64,000 nt of DNA from Cyclobacterium jeungdonense (GTDB lineage: Bacteria; Bacteroidota; Bacteroidia; Cytophagales; Cyclobacteriaceae): assembly GCF_010994275.1 (NCBI RefSeq), contig NZ_WMCD01000001.1, forward strand, positions 992,001-1,056,000, given 5' to 3'. The position numbers and the translations under genes are program-made. Below, in pieces: positions 9,932 to 19,751 of the stretch; the stretch's first letter is position 1; each line of letters starts with the position of its first letter. Below the pieces are notes generated by a model. It saw only the letters and a program-made list of their open reading frames with translations, searched no databases and was not told the DNA's origin.

Positions 9932-10318
9932 TCAATTGTCGAAAATGGTGGCTATTAATTGAAATTCAGGAATGACCACGGTCACTAATTTACCATCCAG
10001 TAATTTCTCCATGGTGTATTTCCCCCTCATTTTGCCCATTCCGGATTTCAGGTTACATCCGGACATATAAGCATGGCACGACCCCGGTTCCAAGACCGGC
10101 TGCTGCCCTACTACACCATCCCCTTCTACTATTTTTAAAGAAGCAGCGGCATCAAAAATTTCCCATTTCCTTTTTAATAATTGAATGGTAAATGCGCTGT
10201 GATTTTCGATGGTCACTTTATAGGTAAAGACATGATGATGCTGACCGGGATTAGAAAACTCCTTCTGATAAGTCGCTTCCACGCTTACTTTTATTCCTTC
10301 TGTAATCGCAGTTACCAT
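9932..10318 (-). CDS. apaG: ApaG protein
   Basis: A 128-residue ApaG/polymerase-delta-interacting-protein-2 domain protein with a fibronectin-like beta sandwich. Diagnostic blocks are FTYKVTIENHS, LLKRKWEIFDAAASLKIVEGDGVVGQQPVLEPG, and YMSGCNLKSGMGKMRGKYTM; the glycine-rich VVGxQPxLxPG segment is the family signature. Linked to cobalt/magnesium resistance in enterobacteria, but the molecular role is unclear. The length is normal. It is divergent from ung, with 72 bases between the start codons. Confidence 0.92.
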   Translation of the reverse strand: MVTAITEGIKVSVEATYQKEFSNPGQHHHVFTYKVTIENHSAFTIQLLKRKWEIFDAAASLKIVEGDGVVGQQPVLEPGSCHAYMSGCNLKSGMGKMRGKYTMEKLLDGKLVTVVIPEFQLIATIFDN

Positions 10319-10364
10319 TCTGTTTTGTATTACAAAAACTTATTCGAAATTTGAATTGTCTTAA

Positions 10365-10372
10365 CAAATATA
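10365..10372 (-). promoter_or_regulatory. Bacteroidota -7 promoter element for apaG
   Basis: On the minus strand TATATTTG fits TAnnTTTG, 46 bases before the apaG start codon. No clear -33 TTG at normal spacing was found, so support is partial. Confidence 0.35.
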
Positions 10373-10390
10373 CCAATAGAAATTTTATTA

Positions 10391-11053
10391 ATGGACGTCA
10401 AAATAGAAAATAGTTGGAAAGAATTGTTGCAGGATGAGTTTTCGAAGCCTTACTTCGAATCCCTCGCCAATTTTATTAAACAGGAATACCAAACCAAAAC
10501 CATCTATCCGAAAGGGTCTCACATTTTTAATGCCTTCGAGTTTTGCCCGGTGGATCAAACCAAAGTAGTTATTTTGGGACAAGACCCGTATCATGGGCCT
10601 GGACAGGCCCACGGTCTTTCTTTTTCCGTGCAGGAGGGAATCCCTTTTCCTCCTTCCCTGTTGAACATATTTAAAGAGCTAAAAAGTGATCTGGGTCTGC
10701 CCTTTCCTTCGCATGGCAACTTGGAAAAATGGGCAAAACAAGGGGTCTTATTGCTCAATGCGACCCTGACTGTAGAAGCCCACAAGGCCGGGAGCCATCA
10801 AAATAAAGGTTGGGAAATGTTTACCGATAAAGTAGTGGAAACCCTGGCTAATAGGAAAGAAAATATTGTCTTTCTACTTTGGGGGGCCTATGCACAAAAA
10901 AAAGCACAAATTATTTCAGATGACCGGCATTTAAAACTCCATGCTCCTCATCCAAGCCCCCTATCTGCGCACAGGGGGTTTCTGGGGTGCAAGCATTTCA
11001 GTCAGGCAAATGCTTACCTGGAAAAATCAGGTTTGACATCTATAAAATGGTAA
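10391..11053 (+). CDS. ung: Uracil-DNA glycosylase, family 1
   Basis: A 220-residue enzyme that removes uracil from DNA to begin base-excision repair. Motif A, GQDPYHGPGQAHGLSFSV, holds catalytic Asp65. The uracil-binding asparagine lies in LLLNATLTVE, and motif B HPSPLSAHRGF carries the catalytic histidine. Length is typical for UDG family 1 and no residues are missing. It is monocistronic, divergent from apaG and convergent with lepB across a shared terminator. Confidence 0.97.
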   Translation: MDVKIENSWKELLQDEFSKPYFESLANFIKQEYQTKTIYPKGSHIFNAFEFCPVDQTKVVILGQDPYHGPGQAHGLSFSVQEGIPFPPSLLNIFKELKSDLGLPFPSHGNLEKWAKQGVLLLNATLTVEAHKAGSHQNKGWEMFTDKVVETLANRKENIVFLLWGAYAQKKAQIISDDRHLKLHAPHPSPLSAHRGFLGCKHFSQANAYLEKSGLTSIKW

Positions 11054-11092
11054 AAAAAATAGCACCGGCGAGAAACCGATGCTATTTTTTAG
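11053..11092. terminator. Bidirectional terminator between ung and lepB
   Basis: AAAAAATAGCA and TGCTATTTTTT pair, extended by CGG/CCG inside with one mismatch, around a CGAGAAA loop. There are A/T runs on both sides, so it can act for ung on the plus strand and lepB on the minus strand. It starts directly at the ung stop. Confidence 0.8.
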
Positions 11093-11104
11093 ATTTTTTC
11101 CAAT

Positions 11105-12181
11105 TTAGTCGATGGATTTGAAAAAGCGATTCCATCTGATTTTGTTGAACATAGACTTGTGTTTTTCCAACGAAAGCCATAAAAACCAGGCTTTCCCTAC
11201 CACGTGGTCTTCCGGTACAAAACCCCAAAACCGGGAGTCCAGGGAATCGTGCCGGTTATCTCCCATCATAAAATAATAATTTTGTTTAAAGGTATAGTTT
11301 TCTTGCTTCTCTCCTTTAATAAATAGGTCATTCCCTTCCATGCGCAGGTCTTCATTGCCTTCAAATTTTTCGATGGTATACCCATACCTTCGCACGTTGT
11401 CTTCGGTAAGTTGGATCGTCTTTCCTTTTGCCGGCACTTCAAGTGGGCCAAAATTATCCTTGTTCCATCCATAATAAGCACCGTCCGGAAAAATATTCGG
11501 GTCCCCTTGTCCGGGTTTGCTAACCCGTTTTCTTACCGAAGCAATTGCAGGCGATTTTTCCAATTCACGTACCATTTCTTCGGTTGCAAAAATAAAATAA
11601 CCCGAATTATCCGAAAAGGGATAATAGCTATCCGGATTGATGCCATACCGATCAAAGAAATCAGCATTTAAGGGGCGATTTGTAGTAAGATCGTAAGAAA
11701 ATTGCATTTCTTCAGGCATGGCAGCCGCTTCTCCGTTTACGAACAATTTTGCTTCTCTGATTTCAATTACGTCTCCTGGAATTCCAACCCCTCGTTTGAT
11801 GTAATTCGTCTTTAGGTCAACTGGATAGTGGAATTCTTCCGGATAATTAAACACCACTACATCGTTTCGCTTAATGGAGGTAAATCCCGGCAAACGATAA
11901 TAAGGTAACTGGATGGCTTCGGAATAGGAAGGTATTTCGGTTCCCCAAATTTTCTGGTGGGTAAGGGGTACCTGAAGAATGGTTTTGGGCACCCGGGTAC
12001 CGTAATGCATTTTACTAACAAAGAGAAAGTCTCCCACCAAAAGGGATTTTTCCATTGAGGCTGTGGGGATTGTAAAAGGCTCCAGAAGTAACCAACGGAT
12101 CAGGCTGGCTGCAATGACTGCAAATAATAAGGCATCAACCCATTCCCTTGCGGCTGATTTTTTCTTTCTTTCTTGACTCAT
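11105..12181 (-). CDS. lepB: Signal peptidase I
   Basis: A 358-residue membrane-bound serine/lysine protease that removes signal peptides. One transmembrane helix (about 15-34) precedes box B, PTASMEKSLLVGDFLFVSK, with nucleophile Ser42. Box D, NYIKRGVGIPGD, has general base Lys129. Box E, FMMGDNRHDSLDSRFWGFVP, is near the C-terminus. A long insertion between boxes D and E (about residues 150-300) is common in Bacteroidota homologues. Last gene of the UPF0173-parA-parB-DUF5683-dapB-lepB series, 12 bases after dapB. Confidence 0.95.
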   Translation of the reverse strand: MSQERKKKSAAREWVDALLFAVIAASLIRWLLLEPFTIPTASMEKSLLVGDFLFVSKMHYGTRVPKTILQVPLTHQKIWGTEIPSYSEAIQLPYYRLPGFTSIKRNDVVVFNYPEEFHYPVDLKTNYIKRGVGIPGDVIEIREAKLFVNGEAAAMPEEMQFSYDLTTNRPLNADFFDRYGINPDSYYPFSDNSGYFIFATEEMVRELEKSPAIASVRKRVSKPGQGDPNIFPDGAYYGWNKDNFGPLEVPAKGKTIQLTEDNVRRYGYTIEKFEGNEDLRMEGNDLFIKGEKQENYTFKQNYYFMMGDNRHDSLDSRFWGFVPEDHVVGKAWFLWLSLEKHKSMFNKIRWNRFFKSID

Positions 12182-12193
12182 TTTTTACTAATG

Positions 12194-12916
12194 TTAAAAC
12201 TTTAAAAAATCATTCATTGATAAGACACCTTTTTTGCCAGGAAGCCATTCGGCTACCAGCACGGCACCCAGCGCAAATCCTTTTCTACTATGTGCTTTGT
12301 GTCGAATCGAAATGGTGTCGATATCCGAAGCGTACGTCACGGTGTGCGTTCCCGGAGCAGGATCAATCCTTTTGGAAATAATGGGAAGCACCTCGTTTGG
12401 AATCGAATCGGCCGCTTTCAATTTCCACTCCCGGTAATGTTGGTTGTTTTCAAGTAAGCTTTCAGCCAGGGTAATGGCCGTCCCACTGGGAGCATCCTTC
12501 TTTTCAGTATGGTGAATCTCTTCGATAGATGCCTGATAGCCTTCCTGGCCGCTCATTAAAGTGGCTAAAAAGGCATTCACTTTAAAAAACAAGTTAACTC
12601 CAATGCTGAAATTGGAAGCATAAAATAGGGACCCATTATTGCGTTTACAGCTACTTTCGACTTCCCCTTTTTGATCCATCCATCCCGTAGTTCCCACGAC
12701 CACCGGAACTTGATGCTCCATGCACCAGGTAATGTTTCCAACGGCGGATTCCGGTTGGCTGAATTCTATGGCCACGTCTATTTTGTCCGTATCCAGGGAA
12801 TCTAAATCCGAAACATTTTCAATATTTATTTTTGCCACGATGTGATGGCCTCTTTGTTCAGCTATTTGGGTGATGATTTTACCCATTTTGCCATATCCCA
12901 GGATCAGAATATTCAT
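12194..12916 (-). CDS. dapB: 4-hydroxy-tetrahydrodipicolinate reductase
   Basis: A 240-residue NAD(P)H-dependent reductase of the diaminopimelate/lysine pathway. The Rossmann start MNILILGYGKMGKIITQIA is followed by VAIEFSQPESA and the substrate-binding IEEIHHTEKKDAPSGTA (catalytic His-His pair and the KxDAPSGTA signature). The C-terminal HTVTYASDIDTISIRHKAHSRKGFALGA is typical. It is slightly shorter than the E. coli enzyme, as is usual in Bacteroidota. It starts one base after the DUF5683 stop codon. Confidence 0.96.
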   Translation of the reverse strand: MNILILGYGKMGKIITQIAEQRGHHIVAKINIENVSDLDSLDTDKIDVAIEFSQPESAVGNITWCMEHQVPVVVGTTGWMDQKGEVESSCKRNNGSLFYASNFSIGVNLFFKVNAFLATLMSGQEGYQASIEEIHHTEKKDAPSGTAITLAESLLENNQHYREWKLKAADSIPNEVLPIISKRIDPAPGTHTVTYASDIDTISIRHKAHSRKGFALGAVLVAEWLPGKKGVLSMNDFLKF

Positions 12917-12917
12917 G

Positions 12918-13529
12918 TTAGAATCTTATTTTAAATGCGATACCCACTACATGACTATACGCCATGATAGGCTGCTGGGTAGGTTCTATTTTTATACTCA
13001 GGTCATCACTGATATCAAAACTGGAAAGGTGCGCATCCACAAATGCATCCACCGCACCCAGAGCATAAATTGCTCCAAAAACCATGTACATGGCATCCCG
13101 GTTTCTCCGCCAATAATTGACATTTCTAATGATGCCGTCTTCATTTAAATTAGGAAAAGGACTTGGCTCCACTCCTTCCCTCACGATTTCCAAAGCGATC
13201 AAAAACTCCTGATACCTTCTGTTGTTAAACTCCAGAAAATAAACTGCCGTGGCCACTCCGCCGTAAAGTAAAGGTAATTTCCAGACTTTTTCATTATACA
13301 CCTGGCCTGCTCCGGGTAAAAACAGGGATAGAAGTACTGCTTTTTTAGGATTTTTAACACTATCGGGGGCTGCCAACACAATGGTATCCTCATCAGCAGT
13401 CTCTATTTCACTTATTATTTGCGCCTCAGCCAAAGTAGATACCTGCATACTTGCCAAAAGTAAGATAGCGCTGGCAAAAACGAATTTAACCAGGCAACTG
13501 CCATTTAACAGACGTATCAAACATTTCAC
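12918..13529 (-). CDS. DUF5683 membrane protein
   Basis: A 203-residue protein with an N-terminal signal (about residues 14-37 ending near LAEAQ). The DUF5683 block follows: PKKAVLLSLFLPGAGQVYNEKVWKLPLLYGG and VYFLEFNNRRYQEFLIAL (shown in part), a second hydrophobic stretch (MVFGAIYALGAVDAFVDAHLS), and a beta-rich C-terminus. The start is GTG at 13529, directly abutting the parB stop codon. In Bacteroidota this gene commonly sits between parB and dapB/lepB, but its function is not known; an envelope role is inferred from the signal and hydrophobic segments. Confidence 0.85.
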   Translation of the reverse strand: MKCLIRLLNGSCLVKFVFASAILLLASMQVSTLAEAQIISEIETADEDTIVLAAPDSVKNPKKAVLLSLFLPGAGQVYNEKVWKLPLLYGGVATAVYFLEFNNRRYQEFLIALEIVREGVEPSPFPNLNEDGIIRNVNYWRRNRDAMYMVFGAIYALGAVDAFVDAHLSSFDISDDLSIKIEPTQQPIMAYSHVVGIAFKIRF

Positions 13530-14444
13530 TCAGATCAAATCAAGGATTTCTAATATTCTGTTCAGATCGTTTGTAGAATGAAAAGGAATCTTGATTTCTC
13601 CTTTATCTTTTTTATCTGCTTTTAGGGACACTTTGGTTCCAAAATGGGAAGCCAGTTTTTGTTGAAGTTTGTTGATTTCATACTTCTTAACCGGATCCAG
13701 TCCAGGTGTCTCAGGCATTTCCTTTTTTTCCCGACCTTCGCTGAGTTCCTTCACGAGCGCTTCTACCTTCCTAACGCTTAAATCTTCGGTCACCATTCGT
13801 TTGAAAATAGCCAATTGCTTGTCTACATCCTCTATATTGATCAAGGCCCTGGCATGCCCCATGCTGATTTTTTGATCGCGGATGCCTGCCTGAATATCCG
13901 GAGGCAGCTTCAGTAGTCTCAGGTAATTATTGACAGTGGTTCGGTTTTTACCGACGCGATCTCCCAATTGCTCCTGCTTCAAGTCACATTCCGATAATAA
14001 CCGCTGATACGAATGGGCGATTTCAAGTGCATTCAGGTTTTCTCGCTGAATGTTTTCAATCAGCGCCATTTCCAGCATTTGCTGATCGTTGGCAAGTCGA
14101 ACGTAGGCAGGGATTTTATCCAGCCCGGCAATCTTGGAAGCCTGATACCTTCTCTCACCAGATATAAGCTGGTATTCTTTATCGGCTAATTTTCTGACGG
14201 TAATAGGCTGAATAATCCCTTGGACCTTAATGGATTCCGCTAATTCTTCAAGCGAGGTTTTATCAAAATGGGTCCTTGGCTGAAAAGGGTTTACCTGAAT
14301 TTCTTCCAGCCCTATTTCAAAAATACCTGCAATTGGGTGGCTTACTTCTCCTTCAGTCTTCCCTTTTTGGGGAGAATCCTGCAACAAAGCGCCCAATCCT
14401 TTCCCCAAAGCTCCTCTTTTCTTATTTGTTTTACTAACTGCCAT
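13530..14444 (-). CDS. parB: Chromosome-partitioning protein ParB
   Basis: A 304-residue ParB/Spo0J. Its N-terminal CTPase domain contains the ISGERRYQASKIAGLDKIPAYV box and PITVRKL, followed by the helix-turn-helix KLEQLGDRVGKNRTTVNNYLRLL-type segment (here LKQEQLGDRVGKNRTTV). A C-terminal dimerisation domain ends in DLNRILEILDLI. The basic N-terminus (KKRGALGKGLGALL) is the ParA-stimulating region. It follows parA by 13 bases. No parS site of the usual TGTTnCACGTGnAACA form was seen in the window. Confidence 0.96.
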   Translation of the reverse strand: MAVSKTNKKRGALGKGLGALLQDSPQKGKTEGEVSHPIAGIFEIGLEEIQVNPFQPRTHFDKTSLEELAESIKVQGIIQPITVRKLADKEYQLISGERRYQASKIAGLDKIPAYVRLANDQQMLEMALIENIQRENLNALEIAHSYQRLLSECDLKQEQLGDRVGKNRTTVNNYLRLLKLPPDIQAGIRDQKISMGHARALINIEDVDKQLAIFKRMVTEDLSVRKVEALVKELSEGREKKEMPETPGLDPVKKYEINKLQQKLASHFGTKVSLKADKKDKGEIKIPFHSTNDLNRILEILDLI

Positions 14445-14457
14445 TTGTTTTAACTAA

Positions 14458-15237
14458 TCAATTTACCTTGGCCATACCATTTTTAGTGGCAATTTCATTG
14501 GCCAGATTTAAGTAGGCCACCGCACCTTTTCCTGTAGCATCAAAAGCAACCACGGGCATCCCAAAACTTGGTGACTCACTTAATTTCACGTTTCTGGGGA
14601 TAATGGTTTCGAAGGTCATGTCTTTGAAATGCATTTTCACTTCATCGACTACCTGATTGGATAGCCTCAGTCTGACATCGTACATGGTCAATAAAATACC
14701 CTCAATTTCAAGCTCCTGGTTGAGTCTGGTCTGAATAATCTTTATGGTGTTCAGGAGTTTCCCTAAACCTTCCAGTGCAAAATACTCGCATTGTACGGGA
14801 ATTATCACCGAATTGGCAGCTGTCAGGGCATTGATGGTTATTAATCCAAGTGAAGGTGAACAGTCGATAATTATAAACTCGTATTTATCCCTTAGTCCCT
14901 GGATTACTCCCCGCATTTTCTCTTCACGGTTTTCCAGATTAACCATTTCCACTTCTGCCCCCACCAGGTCGATATGAGAAGGTACTAAATCCAGATTCTC
15001 TATTTCCGTAGAAATAATAATCTCCTCAATTTCATTCTCGTTTACCATGCACTCATAGATGCTGGTATCGATTTCTTTGGGGTCATACCCCAGACCTGAA
15101 GTGGTATTGGCTTGGGGGTCTGCGTCGATCACAAGTGTCTTATACTCCAAAACAGCCAGACTGGCTGCCAGATTCATGGCCGTGGTAGTCTTACCCACCC
15201 CCCCTTTTTGATTGGCAATAGCGATTACTTTTCCCAT
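14458..15237 (-). CDS. parA: Chromosome-partitioning ATPase ParA (Soj)
   Basis: A 259-residue P-loop ATPase. The deviant Walker A motif [14 protein letters not shown] is at residues 11-24 and switch segments are [15 protein letters not shown] and [18 protein letters not shown]. The length and the lack of an N-terminal helix-turn-helix mark the chromosomal Soj type rather than a plasmid type Ia ParA. It works with the adjacent ParB in origin segregation. It is second in the operon, 6 bases after the UPF0173 gene. Confidence 0.96.
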   Translation of the reverse strand: MGKVIAIANQKGGVGKTTTAMNLAASLAVLEYKTLVIDADPQANTTSGLGYDPKEIDTSIYECMVNENEIEEIIISTEIENLDLVPSHIDLVGAEVEMVNLENREEKMRGVIQGLRDKYEFIIIDCSPSLGLITINALTAANSVIIPVQCEYFALEGLGKLLNTIKIIQTRLNQELEIEGILLTMYDVRLRLSNQVVDEVKMHFKDMTFETIIPRNVKLSESPSFGMPVVAFDATGKGAVAYLNLANEIATKNGMAKVN

Positions 15238-15243
15238 TATTTC

Positions 15244-15927
15244 TTAAAGCGTAATACTTTCTCCTATTTGAAGTAAAAACAATTCTTTGCCGGCTTCTTT
15301 TGCCAATTGCTTTACTTCTTCTTTATTGATGGTGATGTAAGGAAAGGTATCGTAGTGCATGCCTACAATCTTTTCAGTACCTACAAAATCCGCTGCTTTG
15401 ATGGCATCACCAATATCCATCGTAAAGTTATCCCCTATAGGCAATACGGCAAAATCGATAGCAAAAGATTCACCGATTAATTTCATATCGTATGTCAACG
15501 CCGTATCTCCAGCGTAATAGAACACGCCCTCATCCGATGATATTACAAATCCACCCGGGTTTCCCCCACTTGACCCGTCCGGAAGAGTGCTGCTGTGAAT
15601 GGCATTTACATATTTTACCTTTCCAAAGTCAAAAGCTTTAGTTCCCCCATGATTCATGGGGTGAACATTTTCAAGGTCTTTTCCCTGAAACCAGGATACA
15701 ATTTCAAAATTGGAAACCAGCATGGCACCACTTTTCCTGGCTATCCTCTCCACATCGGCTACATGATCTTCATGACCATGAGTTACAAGTATATAATCAG
15801 GATTTATTTTCTCAATAGCTACATCCTTGGCCAGCGAGTTGGGTGTGATAAACGGATCAAAAAGAATCTGCTTTCCATTTACTCTCATCAAGAAGGTCGA
15901 ATGACCAAAGTACTTGAGTTCAATCAT
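15244..15927 (-). CDS. UPF0173 metal-dependent hydrolase (metallo-beta-lactamase fold)
   Basis: A 227-residue YtkL/UPF0173 protein. It starts MIELKYFGHSTFLMRVNGKQILFDPFITPN (the GHST/DPF signature) and has the metal motif THGHEDHVADV (HxHxDH) at about residues 49-59. Further ligands are in AIHSSTLPDGSSGGNPGGFVI and YYAGDTALTYDM. The substrate is unknown. It heads the parAB operon here. Confidence 0.92.
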   Translation of the reverse strand: MIELKYFGHSTFLMRVNGKQILFDPFITPNSLAKDVAIEKINPDYILVTHGHEDHVADVERIARKSGAMLVSNFEIVSWFQGKDLENVHPMNHGGTKAFDFGKVKYVNAIHSSTLPDGSSGGNPGGFVISSDEGVFYYAGDTALTYDMKLIGESFAIDFAVLPIGDNFTMDIGDAIKAADFVGTEKIVGMHYDTFPYITINKEEVKQLAKEAGKELFLLQIGESITL

Positions 15928-15960
15928 TGATTTTTGATTTTTCGGTTCCTGATAGCTTCA

Positions 15961-15968
15961 CAAATATA
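15961..15968 (-). promoter_or_regulatory. Bacteroidota -7 promoter element for the UPF0173-parA-parB operon
   Basis: TATATTTG on the minus strand, 33 bases before the start codon at 15927. There is no clear -33 match. The position in front of a long co-directional gene series supports it. Confidence 0.38.
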
Positions 15969-16100
15969 TCATTTTAATCGGAACTATGGTCAGGTACTTT
16001 TCCACATTACCCGGTGGAAAACTTTTAGACATCTGTAAATCAACTACTTGAAGCTATATAAGACCCAATACCGAACCTGTAATAGCCGTATAGAAGCAGA

Positions 16101-16128
16101 AAAAGGCATGGAAGTTTCCATGCCTTTC
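16101..16128 (-). terminator. Terminator after yidC
   Basis: AAAGGCATGGAA and TTCCATGCCTTT form a 12-bp perfect stem with a 3-4 base loop, followed by T residues on the minus strand. It lies 22 bases past the yidC stop codon at 16150. Confidence 0.85.
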
Positions 16129-16149
16129 AATTTCTCAGCCCAACAATAA

Positions 16150-17967
16150 TTATTTCTGCTTACCCTTTTTCTTGGCTGGCTCGCTCTTTTTATTTTCAGC
16201 TGCCTTCATTGCCTGTTCGATTCTGGTTTGAAATTTGGACTTTTTCTTATTGGCATTTTTTGCCTTACTTTCTTCGACTTTTTGTCTGATCTTACTGTCA
16301 TCAACAAATTGCTTGATCAAAGCCTGCTGACCAAAAGTTACCATATTGGAAACAAAGTAATAAAAACTTAGCGCCGCAGGAAAGGAGTTTAATACAAACA
16401 TGAAAACAACTGGCATGATATAACCAATGTTTTTCATTGGCCCCTGAGCCGTTGTCAGTTGGTTGTTAAAGTGGGTGTAGGCAATTTGCGAAAGGGTCAT
16501 CAACAAGGTAAACAAACTGACGTGGGATCCATAGAATGGAATCGTAAAAGGTAAATTCATTATCGAATCATAAGTAGACAAATCGTGGGCCCAAAGAAAA
16601 GATTCCTGCCGCAACTCTATGGAATTGGGAAAGAAAAAGAACATGGCCAATAGAAAAGGCATTTGCAGCACCATGGGCAAACAACCTGAAATCGGACTTA
16701 CACCCAATTGCCCGAACAATTTCATTTGCTCCTGCTGCATTTTTGTCTGATCCTCACCGTACTTCTCCTTCAATTCATCTATTTCTGGCTTAATGACCCT
16801 CATTTTAGCCATACCTATATAGGATTTGTAGGTCAAGGGTAGCAGAAATAGCTTGATAATGAAAACTATCAGAATGATAATTACCCCGTAATTATCAAAA
16901 AAGTTTTCCAGCCAGTGAAACAAGTTTACGATAATGTATTTGTTTACCCAACTGACAAACACGTAGCCCATATCTACATTTTTGTCAAATTCGGGGGTCA
17001 CTTGTTTCAGTATTTTGTAGTTATTGGGGCCAAAGTAATAACTTACTTCCTCATTCATAGGTAGGGTTAAGGTCGCGTACATGCGTTTTACCGATGAAGC
17101 GTCCAGAGGAGTCTCCTGAGCTAAATTGCCTCCATTAAACTGGTTGGATGCGATGATACCGGAAGTAAAAAACCGCTGCTTAAAAGCCACCCATTTTAAG
17201 GGTTCCCCGACCTGTTGCGCATCTTCGGAGTCTCCCGTTGTGAGGTAATCATAAGTTTCATCAGTAGTATAGAAATTCATATAGGTTTTCCTACGGGATT
17301 CCTCCATGTCTTCTTCCAACTTTTGCAGTTCACTCCTCCAGTTGACGGTAACGGTCTCATCGGAAACAAGGGAACCCAGACCGGTCCCCTCCAATACGTG
17401 GCCCAACTGATAGCCAGACCCCGGAAGGGTATAGATCCTCTTTAATGTTCCTGTGCCGACATTGGCCGTAAAAACAAGTTGCTTTGCTTGATCCTCAGCG
17501 GTACCAGAAGTCGATTCACTGACATCAAAGTACAGGTCATTTAACCCGATTTTTCCCTGCGGTGCATTTATTTCGTATTCCAGATCACCAAATTCCTGAT
17601 CAAATAAAATAAGGGCTTGCTGATCATAGGTTTGAAAATCCTTTACCTCAACCCGCTGAATTTCTCCCCCTTTGTTCGAAAAGGTTATAATAAGACCATC
17701 ATTTTCCAAGGTATAAAAACGCTCCTCACCATTGACCAGACTTGAAAAGTCTCCGTATTTTTGACGAGCCGCTATATTTTGCAGGCTATCTCCAGATGCT
17801 ATACTATCCACTTCCGTTTCTTCTATATCCGGTGATTGGGATTGCAACTGGGTGGTGTTGTCAGTTTGAGGTTCGATAACCGGTTCGGGTCCGCTAGCAA
17901 AAAAGAGCGAATAAACCAAAATTACGGCTGCGAAAAGGATAAGTCCCGTCGCTTGATTTTTATCCAT
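16150..17967 (-). CDS. yidC: Membrane protein insertase YidC
   Basis: A 605-residue YidC of the Gram-negative type. The N-terminal transmembrane helix is at about residues 7-24 (GLILFAAVILVYSLFFA), followed by a large periplasmic beta-sandwich domain (about 60-340). The Oxa1-like core of five helices runs from about residue 350 (FFDNYGVIIILIVFIIKLFLLPL) to 550, and the lysine-rich C-terminal tail contacts ribosomes. The cytoplasmic loop between core helices (AKMRVIKPEIDELKEKYGED) is characteristic. It lies 56 bases downstream of pyrG on the same strand and ends in a strong terminator. Confidence 0.96.
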   Translation of the reverse strand: MDKNQATGLILFAAVILVYSLFFASGPEPVIEPQTDNTTQLQSQSPDIEETEVDSIASGDSLQNIAARQKYGDFSSLVNGEERFYTLENDGLIITFSNKGGEIQRVEVKDFQTYDQQALILFDQEFGDLEYEINAPQGKIGLNDLYFDVSESTSGTAEDQAKQLVFTANVGTGTLKRIYTLPGSGYQLGHVLEGTGLGSLVSDETVTVNWRSELQKLEEDMEESRRKTYMNFYTTDETYDYLTTGDSEDAQQVGEPLKWVAFKQRFFTSGIIASNQFNGGNLAQETPLDASSVKRMYATLTLPMNEEVSYYFGPNNYKILKQVTPEFDKNVDMGYVFVSWVNKYIIVNLFHWLENFFDNYGVIIILIVFIIKLFLLPLTYKSYIGMAKMRVIKPEIDELKEKYGEDQTKMQQEQMKLFGQLGVSPISGCLPMVLQMPFLLAMFFFFPNSIELRQESFLWAHDLSTYDSIMNLPFTIPFYGSHVSLFTLLMTLSQIAYTHFNNQLTTAQGPMKNIGYIMPVVFMFVLNSFPAALSFYYFVSNMVTFGQQALIKQFVDDSKIRQKVEESKAKNANKKKSKFQTRIEQAMKAAENKKSEPAKKKGKQK

Positions 17968-17983
17968 GTTTTTATTGTTTACG

Positions 17984-18009
17984 AAACAGGTTTCTTAAAC
18001 CTGTCTTTT
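17984..18009. other. Hairpin between pyrG and yidC
   Basis: ACAGGTTT-CTT-AAACCTGT (17986-18004) is a perfect 8-bp stem. The T run (CTTTTTC) lies on the plus-strand side, so on the minus strand, where both neighbours are read, it lacks the T tract of a terminator. It may separate or stabilise the pyrG and yidC transcripts; role uncertain. Confidence 0.45.
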
Positions 18010-18023
18010 TCAATGCAATTATT

Positions 18024-19646
18024 TTAAGATTTCGATTGCTTTTTTTCTCCTACTGCTTTTATAAACCGGACAAATAAAGGGTGCGGATTCAGTACCGTAC
18101 TTTTATACTCAGGGTGAAACTGGGTACCTACGAACCAGGGATGATCTTTCAATTCAATAATCTCTACCAGTCCCTTGTCCGGGTTTTTTCCTGAAGCCAA
18201 CATACCATGATTTTCAAAGTCCTTTAGGTACTTGTTATTAAATTCGTACCGATGACGGTGCCGTTCAGTGATTTTTTGCTTTCCGTAAGCTGTAAAGGCC
18301 TTGGTGCCTTTTACCAATTCGCAAGGGTAAGCTCCCAACCGCATGGTTCCCCCCATTTGGGTGATGTCTTTTTGTTCCGCCATTAAAAATATTACCGGAT
18401 CTTTACAGTCGGCGTTTATTTCAGTGGATGAAGCATCCGCCAGTCCCATCACATTTCTGGCAAATTCGATAACAGCTATTTGCATACCCAGGCAAATTCC
18501 GAAGTAAGGAATCTCATTTTCCCGGGCAAATTTAGCTGCTTCCAATTTCCCTTCCAAACCACGAACGCCAAAACCCGGGGCTACCAGAACGCCGTCCATA
18601 TCCTGTAATTTCTTCTCAACATTATCCATATTGATTTCCTCCGAGGATATCAGATGAAGGTTGACTTTGCATTCAAGTAAAGTCCCGGCATGGATAAAGG
18701 ACTCGATGATGGACTTGTAGGCATCCGGTAAGGACACGTATTTGCCGATCAAGGCAATATCTACCTCCATGGTTGGGTTTTTCAATTTGCCCAAAAAATC
18801 CTTCCATTGTTCCAATTCCGTATTAGTCTTGGAAGAAATTTTGAGTTTACTCATTACCCTTTCGTCCAGACGTTCTTTTTTCATTAAAAGAGGAACATCG
18901 TAAATAGAATCGGCATCCATAGCCTCAATCACACAATTTAGTTGCACATTGCAGAAAAGCGCAATTTTCTTTTTTACATCCAGGGGCAGATGACGGTCCG
19001 TCCTGCAAACCAGGATATCAGGCTGAACACCAGCCTCCAACAGTTGCTTCACAGAATGTTGGGTAGGTTTGGTTTTCAACTCTTTTGCTGCAGATAGATA
19101 CGGAATCAGCGTCAAGTGAATCACCAAAATATTATTAGGACCCAAATCCCACCTGGCCTGCCGTACAGCTTCTATAAAAGGTAAGGATTCAATATCACCG
19201 ACACAACCTCCAATTTCGGTGATAATCACATCGTACTTTCCATCCTTACCTAATTTGTAAAAATTATTTTTGATCTCATCGGTAATGTGCGGAACTACCT
19301 GCACCGTCTTACCCAGAAACTCTCCTTTTCGTTCTTTGGTAATGACGTTGTTGTATATTTTACCGGTAGTAACGTTATTGTCCTGAGAGGTAGGCGTATT
19401 CAAGAACCGCTCGTAATGCCCCAAATCCAAATCGGTCTCCGCACCATCTTCTGTTACGTAACACTCTCCGTGTTCGTAGGGATTCAAAGTTCCGGGATCG
19501 ATATTCAAATAAGGATCGAATTTTTGGATGGTTACTGATATGCCTCTGGACTGCAAAAGCTTAGCAAGCGAGGCTGCAATTATGCCCTTGCCCAATGAAG
19601 AGGTTACCCCTCCAGTAATAAAGATGTGTTTTGTAGAAAAACCCAT
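18024..19646 (-). CDS. pyrG: CTP synthase
   Basis: A 540-residue enzyme converting UTP to CTP with glutamine. The N-terminal amidoligase domain starts [17 protein letters not shown] (P-loop), with [18 protein letters not shown] and [12 protein letters not shown]. The C-terminal class I glutamine amidotransferase domain has the nucleophile in [17 protein letters not shown] (about residue 380) and the His/Glu pair in [10 protein letters not shown]. Length is standard. The upstream 197-base gap holds a structured, more GC-rich stretch. Confidence 0.97.
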   Translation of the reverse strand: MGFSTKHIFITGGVTSSLGKGIIAASLAKLLQSRGISVTIQKFDPYLNIDPGTLNPYEHGECYVTEDGAETDLDLGHYERFLNTPTSQDNNVTTGKIYNNVITKERKGEFLGKTVQVVPHITDEIKNNFYKLGKDGKYDVIITEIGGCVGDIESLPFIEAVRQARWDLGPNNILVIHLTLIPYLSAAKELKTKPTQHSVKQLLEAGVQPDILVCRTDRHLPLDVKKKIALFCNVQLNCVIEAMDADSIYDVPLLMKKERLDERVMSKLKISSKTNTELEQWKDFLGKLKNPTMEVDIALIGKYVSLPDAYKSIIESFIHAGTLLECKVNLHLISSEEINMDNVEKKLQDMDGVLVAPGFGVRGLEGKLEAAKFARENEIPYFGICLGMQIAVIEFARNVMGLADASSTEINADCKDPVIFLMAEQKDITQMGGTMRLGAYPCELVKGTKAFTAYGKQKITERHRHRYEFNNKYLKDFENHGMLASGKNPDKGLVEIIELKDHPWFVGTQFHPEYKSTVLNPHPLFVRFIKAVGEKKQSKS

Positions 19647-19688
19647 AAGAACGCGTGGATGAAATTTTGTTTATATTCTTATGGGATT

Positions 19689-19696
19689 CAAAATTA
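19689..19696 (-). promoter_or_regulatory. Bacteroidota -7 promoter element for pyrG
   Basis: TAATTTTG on the minus strand fits TAnnTTTG, 42 bases before the pyrG start codon. A -33 element at the usual distance is weak. Confidence 0.35.
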
Positions 19697-19751
19697 GGTA
19701 AAATAATTGACTTGGTCGTGGACAAACGATTTAAAATTTTGTACACCTACC

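Noticed and set aside
13530..15237. parS sites near parAB
   Set aside because: No sequence close to TGTTnCACGTGnAACA was seen in or near the genes.
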